A DNA stretch of 64,000 bases from Nicotiana tabacum (GCF_000715075.1 NC_134081.1:64359653-64423652), one strand, 5' to 3'. Positions 41,691 through 55,719 are shown, counted from the first letter of the stretch. Program-made: numbers and translations. The notes: generated by a model from the letters alone, not told the origin.

Positions 41691-42356
41691 TCTGCCTGGC
41701 AATAGCCACAGACACCCAAAAATAATCCATTGAGATAGAAATTACTCAGCATAAAGCAAAACCTTCATTAATGCAAATTTAGATAATTATATTAACACTT
41801 ATTCTTAAGCTCGCTTAAATTAATTATTTGCATAAGAAGATTCATATTGGAATTAATTTCCAAGAAATATTAAACCAACAATACTCACAAAATTTCATAA
41901 ATATTTCAAGTAACAATCACATCAAATTATCATATAAAAACAAATTCAACAATAAGGATTTAGGCATGGAAACCAGATGATTTAATAATTTTCCACAATT
42001 TTCCAATTTACTATGCAATAATGCCTAAGACTTTATTTCAATGAATTTTGCATGTATAAGCCCGAGTACGTACTCGTCACCTCGCGTACACGGCTTTTCA
42101 CATTTCACAAATGGCACATAAGACTCAATGCCTAAGGGGTAATTCCCCCACTCGAGGTTAAGTAAGACACTTACCTTTTTGAAGTTAGGCCGATATTCCA
42201 AAATAACCTTCTTGCTTGAATTGGCCTCCGAACAGCTCAAATCCCAGCCAAGCTTATGAAGAATCCCTCAAGAATTGCGCAAATCCGAGCTCCAAAAATC
42301 CCAAAACGAAATACCAAAAATGGTCAAGTTCCATCCTTATATTTCTGCCCAGTTTC

Positions 42357-42672
42357 GCACATGCGGACCATTTTATCGCACATGCGAAGCCGCTTGTGCA
42401 AGCTAAAACTCGCTTTTGCTGAAGTACACTGCCCAGTCGACCATCGCATTTGCGGAAGTTTTTTCGCTTTTGCGCAAATCGCTTCTGCGATGCCCCGTGC
42501 GCATCTGCGATGCCCCTCCGCTTCTGCGCCTTCTCTCCCGCTTCTGCGAGCAAGCAGGTGCGTGATATTTTTTGCACCTGCGACCATTGCCCAAGCCTTT
42601 CCCTTTCGCTTCTGCGGCCTAAATCTCGCATTTGCGATGTCGCATCTGTGATCAATTTCATCGCAGATGCGA
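42357..42672 (-). repeat. GCAGAAGCG array upstream of LTR TATA box
   Basis: Roughly twenty degenerate units of the type CGCAGAAGCGA/CGCATTTGCG lie in about 315 bases, directly upstream of the TATA-like box. They alternate between orientations because the core is nearly palindromic. Confidence 0.7.
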
Positions 42673-43919
42673 TGAAACTAGTATTTTGGTCCGTTTAACC
42701 ATCCGAACTCGCCCGAGGCCCCTGGGACCTCAACCAATTATACAAACATGTCCCAACATGCAATACGAACTTAGTCGAGGTTTCAAACCACGTCAAACAA
42801 TGCCGGAATTACGAATCACGCATCAAATCGAATCAATATTTTGCGTCGAAACATATCAAATCAATCCGAAATGACTTCAAATTTTGCACACAAGTCATAA
42901 TTGACGTAAGGGAGCTATTCCCATTTTTGGAATCGAAATCCGACCTCGTTATCAAAAATTCACCGTTCGGTCGAACTTTTCCAAAATCTTATATTTTCCA
43001 TCTTTCGCCAAAATGTGTCGAATTGTCCTACGGACTTCCAAATTCAAATCCGAACATACGCCTAAGTCCAAAATCATCATACAAAGCTATTGTCATCATC
43101 AAAATTCTATCCCGGGGTCGTTTGCTCAAAAGTCAACTCTCCGATCAACTCTTTCCATTTAAGCTTCAAAATGAGAATCTTTCTTTAAATTAGATTCTGA
43201 ATCTTCCAAAAACCAAACTAGACTACACACGCGGGGCGGGGCATAATACATATTGCGAAGCTTATCGAGACCTTAAGTTAGTGAACGAGGCGTAATTTAT
43301 TAAACCGACAAGTCGGGTCGTTACAACACATAGGGAGTAGCATGGATTGCCAACTTGGATGGGTCAGATCGTTTGGACTGGGTCAGATGGGGGAATTGGG
43401 CCAACTATTGGGCTGGTTTTAATTCAAAAGATGGCCAATTTGTATTTAAGTGTGCAATTGTAATTGTAGCTATTTACTCTTTAATTCTTTTTAAAATTAA
43501 TTTAATAAAACTTAATTTAGTCATAATTAAACGTGATAAAAATATAATCATCAAATACTCTATAAATTACTTTAATTAATTAATTAATTATTAAAATACC
43601 TTATTTCTTAAATTATGACATTAATTTTGGATTATTTGAAATAGTTGGCTAATTAATTAAAATATTAAGGAATAACTTGTTAAATTAATTATAAAACTTA
43701 TGTAACAAATATACATGTTACTTTAATAGTCTAAAAAATAGTATGGGTAATATAATTTACAATTATCTAATATCAAATTATTAGTTTCAACACTATTAAT
43801 TACTAATTTATATAAAAGTAGTTATTATTGATTAGAAAATATTTTTAACACATATATTGCAAATCATTAAGTATAAATTAATTAATCTTAAAAGGGAGGG
43901 TCGAAATTGGTCGTCAACA

Positions 43920-44171
43920 ATTAGAATATTGAATTCTTCATCTAGCTTCTGTAGCTTCTAGAAGAGAAGATGGTTGTGTCTCTTTGCTAGAGTTGTGAAG
44001 AACCAGAGAGAGAGGAAGAGAAGAATAGACAAAGAATTTTCTGATTCTCATTCATTTCAGTGCAAATGCACTGGTACATTTATACACACACTTTACATGT
44101 GCACAATCCCAATTTCATTTAACTAACTAACTAACTAACTGATTTATCAATTAAGCAAGTGGTCTCCAATA
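43920..44171 (-). repeat. Ty1/copia 3' LTR (short)
   Basis: On the minus strand it starts TATTGGAGACC (TG mutated to TA) directly after a GGGGGAG polypurine tract (plus 44172-44185). It includes a TATAAATG-type box near 44083-44090 and a (GTTA)n run at 44122-44141. Its far end meets the long LTR at 43919 and may be incomplete. Confidence 0.6.
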
Positions 44172-44185
44172 CTCCCCCTCAAGCT
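44172..44185 (-). promoter_or_regulatory. polypurine tract of the copia element
   Basis: The minus strand reads AGCTTGAGGGGGAG immediately before the LTR, which is the usual copia layout. Confidence 0.7.
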
Positions 44186-44555
44186 GGAGGGTGTTATACA
44201 TCCAACACTCCTAGCTTGGATAGAAGATAGTGATGTTATGTTGCACCCAAGGCCTTTATTAACAAGTCATCAAGTTGTTGTTTACTTCCCAAGTACTCTT
44301 GTTGAACCAGACCATTCTTGATCTTTTCCCTAATAAAATGGCAGTTAATTTCAATGTACTTTGTTCCTCATGATATATTGGGTTAGCTGCAATTTGCATT
44401 GCTGCTTTACTATCACTGAACAATCTCACTAGTTTTGATACCTCAACACTTAATTCCTTTAGCAGGACAACTAGCCAAACTATTTCAGCTACTACAACTA
44501 CCATGCTTCTATAGTCAGCTTCAGCTGAACTTCTACTTATAGTCTGCTGCTTCTT
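44186..44555 (-). pseudogene. Ty1/copia RNase H, C-terminal fragment
   Basis: The minus strand encodes the characteristic copia RNase H segment with SRSSAEADYRSM, EIVWLVVLLKEL and the SDSKAAMQIAANPIYHE motif. This part normally lies at the end of pol, just before the PPT and 3' LTR, as it does here. The frame becomes degenerate after the YHE motif. Element 3 is inserted inside it at 44556, upstream of the SRSS motif, so the rest of the copia element lies beyond the window on the right. Confidence 0.85.
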
Positions 44556-47147
44556 TGTCACGACCCAAATCGCAGGGTCGCGACGGGCACCCCGTGCCTT
44601 ACTCAACCGAGTACCAATATAATATATCTTTCTTATCATGCCATCATGGGTAAGTGGGCCGAAAGGGCTATCATGAGATAACCAGAATAAAACATAAGGG
44701 AATACTCGACATAGAATGACCCAACATGATATACAAACTTATACATGTGACATACAGGCCTATAGGATCAAAATGATCATTTGTACACTCAAAAAATAGG
44801 CCGACAATGCCATATAATCATCCATATATATGACACATATCTACAAGCCTCTAAGAGTACATAAATGTCATAAAGGCCGGGATAGGGCCCCACCATACCA
44901 ATCTATAAATGTCCAAAACATACAGACCAAATTGGCAACTCCAAAGCAAGTTTAGTGCACCAACACCTTCCGCTGAGCTGATATCCTACTAGGAGGACTG
45001 TCAATATGTCTATCGGGACCTGCAAGCATGAAACGCAGCATCCCCAGGCAAAAGGGACGTGAATACAAATAAAGTACCGAGTATGTAAGGCATGAAAGCA
45101 GTATATAAAAGACATGAAACAAACATGGAGTAAAGAACTCAACCTGTAAGTCTGAATAGCTATGTGAATCATGAAACATTTATAATGTCATGCATATCAT
45201 CTCAGCCTTTGTAGGCGAAATCATCAACATATACCAGCTGATCAGGTGGGGTGCGTATATAATTCCATAACCTTTTCCCATACCCCATATAAATATAATA
45301 TATGCGTTATAACGCCATCTGGTCATGGATCAATGTACATATATAAATGAATACAATGCATAAGAAGTAAGGTAATAAGATCTCTCGGGATGTCATAAGA
45401 TCAATATGCCTTCGGTTAATATCATGAAATAAACTTTATCAACTAACATATTTTTTGAGACCCATGAACATATGATATAATAATTGGACACATAGGGAGT
45501 CAAGCACATAGGCACCCATAGTACTTCTAAGAATATAGTCATTTGTCCAAATTCCGCGTTTGCTCGTTTCATTTGTATCATATGGATCATACCAAAAGGA
45601 AAGAAGCGATAGACTTAACATACCTTACTCCGTTGAGTCCTTAATACCTTTCAAGAAATTCTTCAAACAACTCAACTCAATCTACTATAGCATAAGAAGA
45701 TTCAAAATCAGTGCTGAGTAAAGGCTAAGTCCGCAACTTAAACTAGTAGCTCGTTTATGTAAATTTGGGCAGCATCTCCCATGTATCAAGGGCCTCCTCC
45801 AATACCATATACCAACAACAACAACCAGAGCAATACAATAAGAACAACATCAACAATAGGGTAGAAAATATTTCATTAACAAGTCATCAACATATCACGA
45901 CGAGCGACAAGCTCAGATTGAATCCCTTCTGAACCCTTTAATCCCAACTTCATTAATTGATTAACTTAACAACATATCTAGCATGAAATTAAGTACAATG
46001 GGAGGAATTTTGACCTCCTATCCATCTCCTAATTAACCCTCAAACATCCGAACAATCCAACAACAACAATTATAACTTTCCATTATTATGTTGTCCTTTT
46101 TCTTCATATTCACAGTGTCAACAACAAGTTTGAAATGTAGACAATATATTTATAATAACAACATCATAAAAAAGTCATTTTCAAAGGTTTCTAACCATTT
46201 AAAGTTCATGGAAACAACGTTTTCAAAACAGTCCATTAAGAACAATAATATCTCTAACTATTTCAAGTCTCCTATTGTAGTATCTTACTCAAATAATGAA
46301 ACTAACATATAAACAACATCAATAACATGTAATAGGATGTTATAATCACCTTTAATAGTAGAAACAACTTGAAATTTCAGCCAAACACAGCCCACAACTA
46401 TCCTCAATGACAACACAACCTCAAAGAGGTGTTGTTCTTCACTAAAACTAATGTTTGATTTTGAAATATGGTGTAATCACTTGGATTCCTCGTCAAACCC
46501 TTATGGTACCTATGTAGGAGGGTTAGGAGAATATTGGAGACAAAGTTGACTCGAAAATGAGAAGAAAATAGGCGTCCAAATCGTTTTCAAAGTGAAGTAG
46601 GCCGACCACCGCCTAAGTGAGTCCCATTGGGAGTTGCTTGTGCAGTCTCGCAAAAACGCAAATATCTCTCTACTCCAATTTTGTATTAACGAACGATTTA
46701 ATGCATTAGAAACTAGATTTGTAGATATTAATTTGATCTGTGGATCATCATGTAATTCAAAGTATATTGGGAGAAAAGCTCAGCTACATTTGACATAATG
46801 TTCAGCACATTTGCTTGACTTCAAAACATAATACACGACTATCATACAACTAAAATAACTCATAACATAACCTCCTTATCATGTTAGGCACCCTAGTATC
46901 ACCCCAAAAATACATGTTATAACATTCTCAACTTGTCGACATTCGACGAAACTTATTTTTCTTAAATTTGATTAGATTCTAAGCCTTTCAACCCTCTTGG
47001 TACTTGTTATCCATGATATTACAGATTTGTAACCTCCAAGGTAACATGATTAACTTAATTTATGTACTTTCAAAGACGATCTCATTTCTGAGCTTACATC
47101 AATTGACTTACGACGTACTCTCACGTACGAAAACGTGGGGTGTAACA
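44556..47147 (-). repeat. Element 3 3' LTR
   Basis: On the minus strand it starts TGTTACACCCC (47147) and ends GGGTCGTGACA (44556); 2592 bp. The first 170 bases follow the element 2 LTR closely (both contain TTAATCATGTTACCT). An acceptor-like TTTCATGCTTGCAG lies near plus 45023-45036. Small frames here carry no recognisable domain. Confidence 0.85.
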
Positions 47148-48941
47148 TCATTCCCCCCTTTGGAACATTCGTCCTCGAATGTCGACTGATGCTCTTATCA
47201 ATCTCATAACCTATAGCTCATAGGAATACTTTAATATTGTTCTTGCCATCTAGGCAACTATTCTGTGAATAAATCCAAAGGCTAGGGCATTCCCCCCTTT
47301 AGCCTCTTTATTACACCACGAATTGTGATCGAAATTCTTCCAATCTCGTAATTGTTGCTATCTTCTATCATGCAGCCTTTACGGATCTGGCCTTTTATAT
47401 CCACCTATGCAACTCTTCTTTCCTTTTTCCTCCAGCCTTTAGCCAATCTTTAGGCCTCACTTTGTGAACATATATAGAACTATTGCTATATCTTATTTCA
47501 TAGCCTCGGTTATCTATAATTATGGATTTACTACAACTAGGTAGGTCATACTATACCATAACTCTTACTTTGATTTATTATTACTGAGGTCTGCTAGCCA
47601 ACTCCAGGTTACTCTCTCGCTGCTTATCCTATATGTATATATCTAAATCCTTTAATGCTTCCTCATTACTGCTCATCTTAATAATGACGACCCAATCTCA
47701 TCTCATACTTTATAACTTTTATCCATCCATTGTTCACTCACCTTAATGTTGATCCATAATCTACCACTGATAACTTGAAACCTCTTACATAATACATTGT
47801 CACTAGGGCTCACATCTCATCGGGGAATATCTGAAGTTATTTGCCTGATCCACCTAGGAACAATAATATACTTCAATAACCGTATTTCATAGCATCCTAA
47901 TGTGATTCATCTTATGGGGGTATTCTAATCCCGTGAAATTCATGAAATACCATTTCTTAAAATCATTTCTCAATCAAAGGCCTAAACGTCATCCTCTTAT
48001 CTATCACTATTACACCCTTATTCTACTATCAGGGCAATATTTCATCTATTCAAATTCCTCCTAGTCTTAGACTCCTCTGAGTTCATTCAGGCTGTATCGA
48101 GTTTTCTATAACTTACGAAAATCATTAGATCTCTTATTTTGATGGGTTTAATCCGGAGGACTTACCTATTCTCGTCACCTTCTCACTCACCTTTTCTTAT
48201 CCTTACTCTTATCTACCTAAAATCTTATTGCTCTACGATACTTTAGCTTGCGACCTACACATATCTATTTATACTACTCGCAACCTTCCTTTAACTTGCT
48301 AGCACCATAGATTTCCTTTCGTGCCTTCTCAGTTGTATTTTAATATAAGCAATTACTTTTCCCGGTTGTTCTGCCACTTGTCGCATAAATACTTGGCTTA
48401 TCTTATTGCCCACGAATACTGGAATTTCATGTAACTCATATGATCTCAAATATCACCTTTGATTTTGTTTCCCATTCATTAGCCACAATAGGTGCTACTT
48501 TCTTTTGGAGTGTATACAATATTATAGTTAAACTGTTGTTACAAGACCATTTCTTCTTCAAGTTACTATGCTTAGGTTGAAGCCGTCTTCCTTATATCCT
48601 CTGCTAGTCTTTCATTGTAGTACTTAGGGGAGACCCTCTGACTCTTGTAAAGCTATGAGCTTATTACATCATTTACCTGACTAAATTTTTGATGTTCTTG
48701 CTCGCATATAATTTTCCCTAGTTACTTAGCTCCGCGCCCTTGTGCTCGAAGGGTTGCTTCTGAACTTAAATTTTTGACTATCTTCCCAGTGACACTCTTT
48801 TTTTCGTAACACTTATACGGAACCTTTAACTAACCCAACTCCAATTTGAATATTTCTCAAGGATTACGATGACAAATCTGCGAGACTGGATTCACTATCT
48901 TGGGGTTAACTATGTTTATCTTACACAATCCATTGATTTTA
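47148..48941 (-). other. Element 3 internal DNA, PPT side, non-coding
   Basis: It begins with the PPT (plus 47148-47161, complement of AAAGGGGGGAATGA) and the palindrome CATTCG-TCCT-CGAATG at 47166-47181. No frame reaches 60 codons on either strand over about 1.7 kb, and no retroviral motif was recognised. Element 4 is inserted at 48942. Confidence 0.7.
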
Positions 48942-51900
48942 TGTAACGACCTGACCGGTCGTTTTGAGTATTACAACCCCATTCCCCCATTTACTGCTCA
49001 AATTATGCTTTACAATTGTTTTATGACTTACCGGGTTAGTTGGTTCAGGTCCGGAAGGATTTTAGAGTGAAATGAGACACTTAGCCTCATAATTGAAAAC
49101 TTAAGTTAAATTTTTGGGAAGTTTGACCGGAAGTAGACTTTCTGATATCGGGACCGTATTTCAATTTCGGAAGTTGGAATATGTCCGTAATATCAAATGA
49201 GACTTGTGTGCAAAAATTTATAGTCAATTCAGATCTATATCATAGCAAGGTATCAAGTGAGGGTGAGTAGAGAAGCAAGAAATGGAAAAGAAAACCATTG
49301 GGAGCATGCTAGAGTCCGTGCAACGCGCGAATTGTGGCACGCCAACCCTCCCATCATGTTTGAAAAACCAGTGAAGTATAGAAGTTGGCACTGGCACTAG
49401 CACGCTACCCCCACCTAAAGTCTTTTTAAGTCATTTTGGGGGTTCATTTCCCCCATTCATCTTGGACGAATATTTTGGTTTTCCTCCACTCTCTCAAGAT
49501 CTCTAATTCCTCCAATCTTCAAGGTGAGTAATCCCTACTAATTTGGTGTTTCATTCCATCAATTCCACCCTAAAACTAACTCAATCTACCATGAAATCCT
49601 TAAATCTTCAAGAAATTTCTTCAAGAATTCAAAGGAGGATTTTGCAAGATCTCTTCCAAAAAGGTAATCCTACACCTTTAGACTTACATATACGGATTTA
49701 TTATGGAAATATTAGTATGAATCAAGTATTAAAAATCATGGTATGGTGATTGGAAATCGTAAATTCCCAATTTAAATGCATAACCATTGTAGTGATTGAA
49801 AAGTGATTATTTGATGGAATTTTGTTGGTTGGGTGTGAATGGTTGGTCACACATGTGATGCTTGGAGTATAAATTATTAAAGAATGATGGTGGGATAAAT
49901 TTTTGTAAAATGGTGGTAATTGGATGAACTAATTCTATGGTTAAGAGATGTAGAAATTTATGCCTACCAGGTGTTTGTTAAATTATCCAAATGGCCTAAA
50001 CTATGGAATTGTTACAAATGTTGGTCCCATGGGTTGTTGATATCATAGATTGAAGTTGCTTAGTGTAGTTGATTGTTGTAGTATTATTAAGGGGGCACAT
50101 TTCGGGTGTGTTGGCTAAATTTTATCTCTTAAAATCAAATTCCATAATGTCCCTGTAAGTTTAAAGTTTGGTTGGCTTTGGGGATTTTAATTAAAGATCC
50201 ACCCTTTATCATTTGGAATTGATTCTGATAGCTTGTGTTGATTGTATCGAACTAATTGTGGTTAGATTCAAGCCATTTGGAGTTGGATAATTGAGGAAAA
50301 AGTTCTACTATTGGATTGAGATAGCGTGATTGAGGTAAATAACACTTCTAAACTTGGTTTTGAGGGTATAAATCCCTGAATTACGTATTATATAAATTGC
50401 ATAGAGGTGACGCACATGCTAGGTGACGGGCGTGTGGGTGTACACCATAGAAATTATGACTTAATTGATTAAGTGGAGTTGTATAATCAAATAATCACGT
50501 CATTATCCACATATCCTCCATGTGTTAGAGGAAATTGAGTTGAGGCTCATGTTGAAGATCATGATTAGGCTACGTGCATATTTTGGTACCACAGAGGTCT
50601 TATTGCTATTGAATTACTTGTTTGAATTATATATTTTTACACAGTCACATCTATCATTTGCATATCATGTCTCAGTATCTGTTGTCATTCATTGTACATC
50701 ATATTATCATGTCGGGTCGATTTTCATGTCATTGAGAGCCCGAGAGACTGAAAATTTTGATCGATATTTATGGGATCGGGTTGCATGTCGCATCATATTT
50801 TATTTATTTATCCCTGGGTCTCGCTATTATAGCGCTTGGGCTAAAAGATCCTCTCCGAGAGTCTGCACACACCCCCAGTGAGCACGATTGATTTTTAGTG
50901 CTTGGGCTAAAAGAGCCTCTCTTCCCTGGGCATAGATCTTGCCTAAAGCATTTTTATTGAGGGATGGATCTTCCCTGGACATGGATCTTATCCGAATTAT
51001 TTATATTGAAGGATGGATCTTCCCTGGACATGGATCTTGTCCGAAGCATTTATATTGAGGGATGGATCTTGCCCGAAGCATTTATATTGAGGGATGGATC
51101 TTCCCTGGGCATGGATCTTGCCCGAAGCATTTATATTGAGGGATGGATTTTCCCTGGGCATGGATCTTGCCCGAAGTATTTATATATTTGGGATGGATCT
51201 TCCCTGGGCTGGATTGGCCTTATACAGTAGTGAGTGACTGACTGTCAGTTGATGGATATACATATATATTTGGGATGGATCTTCCCTGGGCTGGATTGGC
51301 CATATACAATACTGAGTGATTGAGTATTTTAGATTGTGAGTACACAGAGTTTTCAATAAGGTGCATCACATACAGTATGCACATTGGCATATAGATACAG
51401 AGATGTCATATTCCTCACATTGTTCAGAATTGATCTATTTTATTTGTACTAAAAGAAACTATTGAACTTGAAAGCATGCCTATATTTATGTATTGTTATT
51501 ATTTATACTGGATTGTGCATGCTGAGATCATCACAACTTTCAGCCCAAAGGTTAGTCTTGTTACTTATTGAGTTAGTTGTACTCATACTACACTCTGCAC
51601 CTCGTGTGAAGATCCAGGTGCTCCCGGATACGGTGGTTGCTAGATTTTGCAATTTATTCTGTGGAGATTATCAAGGTAGCTACTTGGCGTTCGCAGACTT
51701 TGACTCCCTTCCTTCTTAATTATTGTATTGTTCTATATTTTCAGACAATGAGTTTATCAGTCAGACCTTGTATTCATTTAGATGCTCATGTACTCAGTGA
51801 CACCGGATTTTGGGAGTGTTTATACATGTATTTGTGAGTTTTTCCTCCGCTAAATTTAGATATTATGTTTTCAAACTTAAAAGATATAGTGGTTTATTGA

Positions 51901-51965
51901 GATTGTCGGCTTGCCTAGTATTGAGATAGGCGCCATCACGACGGGTGAGATTTTGGGTCGTGACA
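48942..51965 (+). repeat. Element 4 5' LTR
   Basis: 3024 bp. It contains the U3 block TTTCTGATATCGGGACC, donor-like TTCAAG/GTGAGT (GT at 49524-49525), a later GAGGTAAAT (about 50332), the 49-bp array, and the block ACTCATACTACACTCTGCAC near 51580 that is shared with element 1. Confidence 0.9.
50950..51220 (+). repeat. 49-bp tandem array, 5' LTR of element 4
   Basis: Units start at 50950, 50999, 51048, 51080, 51129 and 51178. Spacing is 49 except one 32-base unit with a 17-base deletion. The unit contains GGATGGATCTTCCCTGGGCA and ATGGATCTTGCCCGAAGC. The 88-codon frame over it is periodic and not a gene. Confidence 0.9.
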
Positions 51966-51968
51966 AGT

Positions 51969-51980
51969 TGGTATCAGAGC
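51969..51980 (+). promoter_or_regulatory. primer binding site, element 4 (tRNA-iMet)
   Basis: TGGTATCAGAGC lies 4 bases after the LTR end. The following leader (to about 52075) shares TAGGTTTAGTAGAGTCTTGC and CGGTACGGAGACG-like motifs with element 1. Confidence 0.88.
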
Positions 51981-54900
51981 TCTAGGTTACATAGGTCTCA
52001 CGAGTCATGAGTAGGTTTAGTAGAGTCTTGCATATCGGTACGGAGACGTCTATACTTATCTTCTAGAGTCTGCCAAACCCTTAGAAAAATTTTACTTTCT
52101 TGTATTCTATCATGCATAATTGATTCAGCTTGAAACATAACTCTTTGAATTCCTCCCACGCATTCGTGTGCATGAGCGCTCGGTATCAGTCGTGCATCAG
52201 TGGCTTGTGATTCCATGAACGAGATTCAAGATAAGTATTATCTGTTTTGTTGATGGGCCAGTCTGGAGGACTTGAGGTCAGGGTTTAGACCGCAACTTAG
52301 ACTCGGCAGTTTCGGTTGTGAGAACTTGTAAATTTGGACTCATATATCCGGTAATGTCCTTACGAGAAGAATTTGTGGCTCGATGAGTAGTTAAATGGCT
52401 ATATGATAAGTATGATGTGATTGCGGGATGTGTTAAGATGGTTTGAATCTTGTTTTGACGTATAGTCTCGAGTATGAATGTGTTGAGGGATCTTTCACAT
52501 TGTTAAATTGTGGGACACATTAAATTCTCATGTTGTGTTGATGAGTTCAAACTCAGAAAGATTAAGTGATTGCGTAGTAATTGTGACTGCGAAAGGGTAT
52601 AACAAGATGCCAATTTGAGGCTAGCAGGTGGGTTATCTCATGTGGAGTAATCTACGTAAGTGTGTTCCTTATAATGTTGAGTGGAGAGTTTCTTTTCTAC
52701 CAGTGGGGTGTATGTGTTAAGATTTGAATTTGAATCTAGTTGAGAAAGTTGACTTGACTGTCACGAGAATAAATACGAACTTAGCGGATGATTGAGGTAT
52801 TTTATGGTGGGTGTTGCATAAGCATGAGAAGAATTTTTGTTAAACTGACTGCAGTATTATGAAAATAATAAAGTATGGGTATTGTTTGTTATCGAGTGTT
52901 TTTTTCTATGGATTTGATTCAAGTGAGGGAGCCTGCTATTGGCAATTCAATTTCATGGTTATATGTTAAATTTTAGTTTTAGTCTGAGACATACTTGTGG
53001 GCCAGTTATGACTGCAGAGGTTAAGATCGAGGATGACTCGAGTATTGAAATTCCTAAATACGGGTTATATTGCGCTTTATGAGTGTATAAAAATCATAGG
53101 ATGAGTGAGTTGTTATTTGTGAAGGATGTAGTGCGCACGGAGTATGAATTTGATAGGTGGTGTTAAGGCAGGGTTACTTATTTGGGGGATGTTGTACTAA
53201 TGGGGCTTGTGTCTTTCGGCCCGTTTGGGCGGTGCAATTTAGATTTGAGTATAGTGGGTGACTTTCGAAAGGGTTCTAATGGATTCAAAATGTATATGTG
53301 GCAATTGAAAATTTTTCTGATTCGTATATCGCTAGAATCGGTTATTTACATTGGATGGTATCGGGACTTGCGGTAAGTCTGTATGACTATGGATTCTTTA
53401 TTTCAGTATAAAAAGGAAAGAGCAACAATTTTAAAATTCACATAAGGTCCTTTAGAGTGGGTGTCTCGCTTGTGGTACTTTGTGGTACTTAAGAAGAATA
53501 CAATGGCTTATGGGCCTTAGGGCAGTGTCGTTTTATGTTAGGATGTCTTGTAGTGAGCTTTGGGTAAGGATGGTAGTGTTCTGACACGGAGAAGTGTCAA
53601 CTTGAGAGTAATTATGATGTGGTGAGGCTCTACAGATATTTTGGTGGCAATATTCTTGGGTTTGATGACCTGCGTGGCTTGGTCGAATTAGAGAAATTCA
53701 GTTCTGATAGCTTGATTAGGTGCAAATGGATTTCAAAGTGTTCTTGATGGTTTCTACAATGGTTTGAACCAAATATTTTCTACCGGTGTGGGGAACGTGT
53801 TGTGTATTGTGATTTCCTTCTGGAAAGAAGCAAGAGGTAGGGTTCTAACTAACCGGGTATGTAAATTGCTGGTGACTCAAAGTTGATAATGAGATTCTTA
53901 TGCTTGTCACATGATGGCATGATTGATGTGATGTGTTGTGCGGGATTAAGATTTACATATACAAGGTGACAGTTCATTCTTGAAGGGAAGGTCACGAATT
54001 ATGGACATAATGGTCAGTTTTATATATTTAGATAAATGTTATAACTGCTCGGTAATCCCTGAGAAGGGTGCGTTGTGTTTTGCATTATGGATGTTCATTG
54101 GTATTGCGGTACTCACCTGATTGATAGACTGCAGATAATCAAATTATTGCTTTGTGGCACGGAAGAATTATGAAAGTATTCCTCGTGGGATGATCGTGCA
54201 TGAAAAATATGTTAGTCATTCGAGTGCTAGAGTTGGGATGAGTTATGGTGGTTCATGTGTTCTATGAATGTGGAGACTAGGGGTTCTCAGAAGCATAATG
54301 TTCTAGGGTTGCGACCGGTTTGAGGTGAGTATTTTATTTAAACTCAGTGGAGGCACTAGTTGCGTTAATTATTTGTGATGACTACGCGCTACGAGTGTGT
54401 ACATATATGTGAGGTTTGAGCACATGTGCGGGCATCGGGGCAAGTATTCAGACTCGGGAAAAATGTTTAGGCTACGATATGCCTAGAGTTGATGGTTAAG
54501 CGTAAAGTTATGACGTTTCTCTTATTCGTACCTTTGTTGAGAACTATCTGGGTTATACTTGACGTTACAAAGAGGCTAATACCCTGAATAAACTGGGTAG
54601 TTACTATTTCTGTGTTAGCTGCCGATTTGAGTTGTGATAGCGCACTTTGTACATGCCTACTCTATGGAGTGTTATTTATACCAGTCCAGGATCATGTGAA
54701 TTTTATTTCATTTATCACATACATGTGTAGTTATTTGATTGCTCCTGTATGATATGCTTGGACTGGAGGCCTGAGACCATTCCATGCGGATTATGTTATT
54801 GGCACGTGAGTTGTCTGTGCGGATCCATATACTGATATTATTTGCACGTGAGTTGTCCGTACGGGGCCAGATATTGATACTACAACACGTGAGTTGTCCG

Positions 54901-55696
54901 TGTGAGTGATGTTAATGTGAGCTCTAGGAGAGCTAGTTACTGTCATTAAATGCGTGCGTCTTGGTTCCACTGTATATAATGAGTTCATAGCATTTCCGTT
55001 GTAGTAGTGCTTGTTGAACTTGCAATATAGTTCTCTACTTTGAGACATCTTCCATTTTGGGTACAAGGTTGCGCAGTTGTGGCATGAGTTATATTGGCGT
55101 GACATGTCAATGGGATAGTTGTGTTTAATAATATAAGGTCATTGGACCTATAATGGGTACTATTAGGTTTGATTATGGTATATTGGGAGGTTAATATTGA
55201 AAGTCGGCTTAGAAATATATTATGGTTCTGGTTGGGGCGGGAGAACTCCATGACTTGTCAATCTGGTAAGTGGTTATGAGATTCCACGGGTTTCTTTCAT
55301 TATCAGCAATATACAAAGGTTGTGGAAAGAGGTTTTGTTTGATATGGGCTTTAATACCGGTACCGGGTTTGTTTTGAGTAGATACTGTGATCGAGAATGG
55401 TGTTGTCAATATGTGAGTTGTGTGGTATGTTATGCAATTATATATAGAGTTATGGCTATAGCTTGATAGAGTTTGTTCATACTTATACAGTGTGTAGATG
55501 TGAGATTCGGGTTTTGAAAAGAAATTTTGAATGTTAGAAATTGAATTCCAAGGTTTACGATCCAAGGTTAAATTAATGATCTTCAATTACGTGATATTGT
55601 CAGGCTTATATGGAATAGGGTGGCGTGGGATAACCCCCAAGTATATGCGTGGTAAGATGGAATAGTGATGTGATGGCTTGGAAACAACTCTTGGCA

Positions 55697-55712
55697 CGTT
55701 CGAGGACGAACG
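55697..55712. promoter_or_regulatory. pre-PPT palindrome, element 4
   Basis: CGTTCG-AGGA-CGAACG is identical to element 1 although element 4 has no coding sequence around it. Confidence 0.6.
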
Positions 55713-55719
55713 CATGTTT

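Larger units (their letters stand above)
40706..43325 (-). repeat. truncated gypsy LTR, minus strand
   Basis: On the minus strand it starts TGTAACGACCCGACTTG (43325) and shares U3 motifs (GACTTGTGTGCAAAATTTG) with elements 1 and 4. An array of GCAGAAGCG units (42357-42672) is followed by AATATAAGG as a TATA-like box (plus 42335-42343) and a donor-like AAG/GTAAGTG (plus 42173-42175). Near 40975-41010 lies the block CTGCACA...TGCAG seen in element 1. The U5 end with its CA is missing at about 40706. All six-frame frames within 42254-42698 come from the array. Confidence 0.7.
36508..43919 (-). repeat. right (5') long LTR of the LARD-like element, interrupted
   Basis: Homologous to the left LTR from 'ctcagag' (36510) to 'gtcaaca' (43919), about 4.07 kb without the insertion at 39991-43334. 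It has the empty hAT site at 36593-36600. It carries a private 34-bp tandem duplication (38009-38042 / 38043-38076) and a 16-G run (39633-39648). Its TATA box has decayed. Confidence 0.75.

Noticed and set aside
42254..42698. Overlapping frames of 63-135 codons on both strands
   Set aside because: All run through the GCAGAAGCG array. Its periodicity keeps several frames open at once, and the predicted proteins are low-complexity and mutually overlapping.
50950..51230. Regular 49-bp repeats considered as a CRISPR-like or satellite array
   Set aside because: Units are contiguous with no spacers, lie inside both LTRs of one element, and the genome is eukaryotic.
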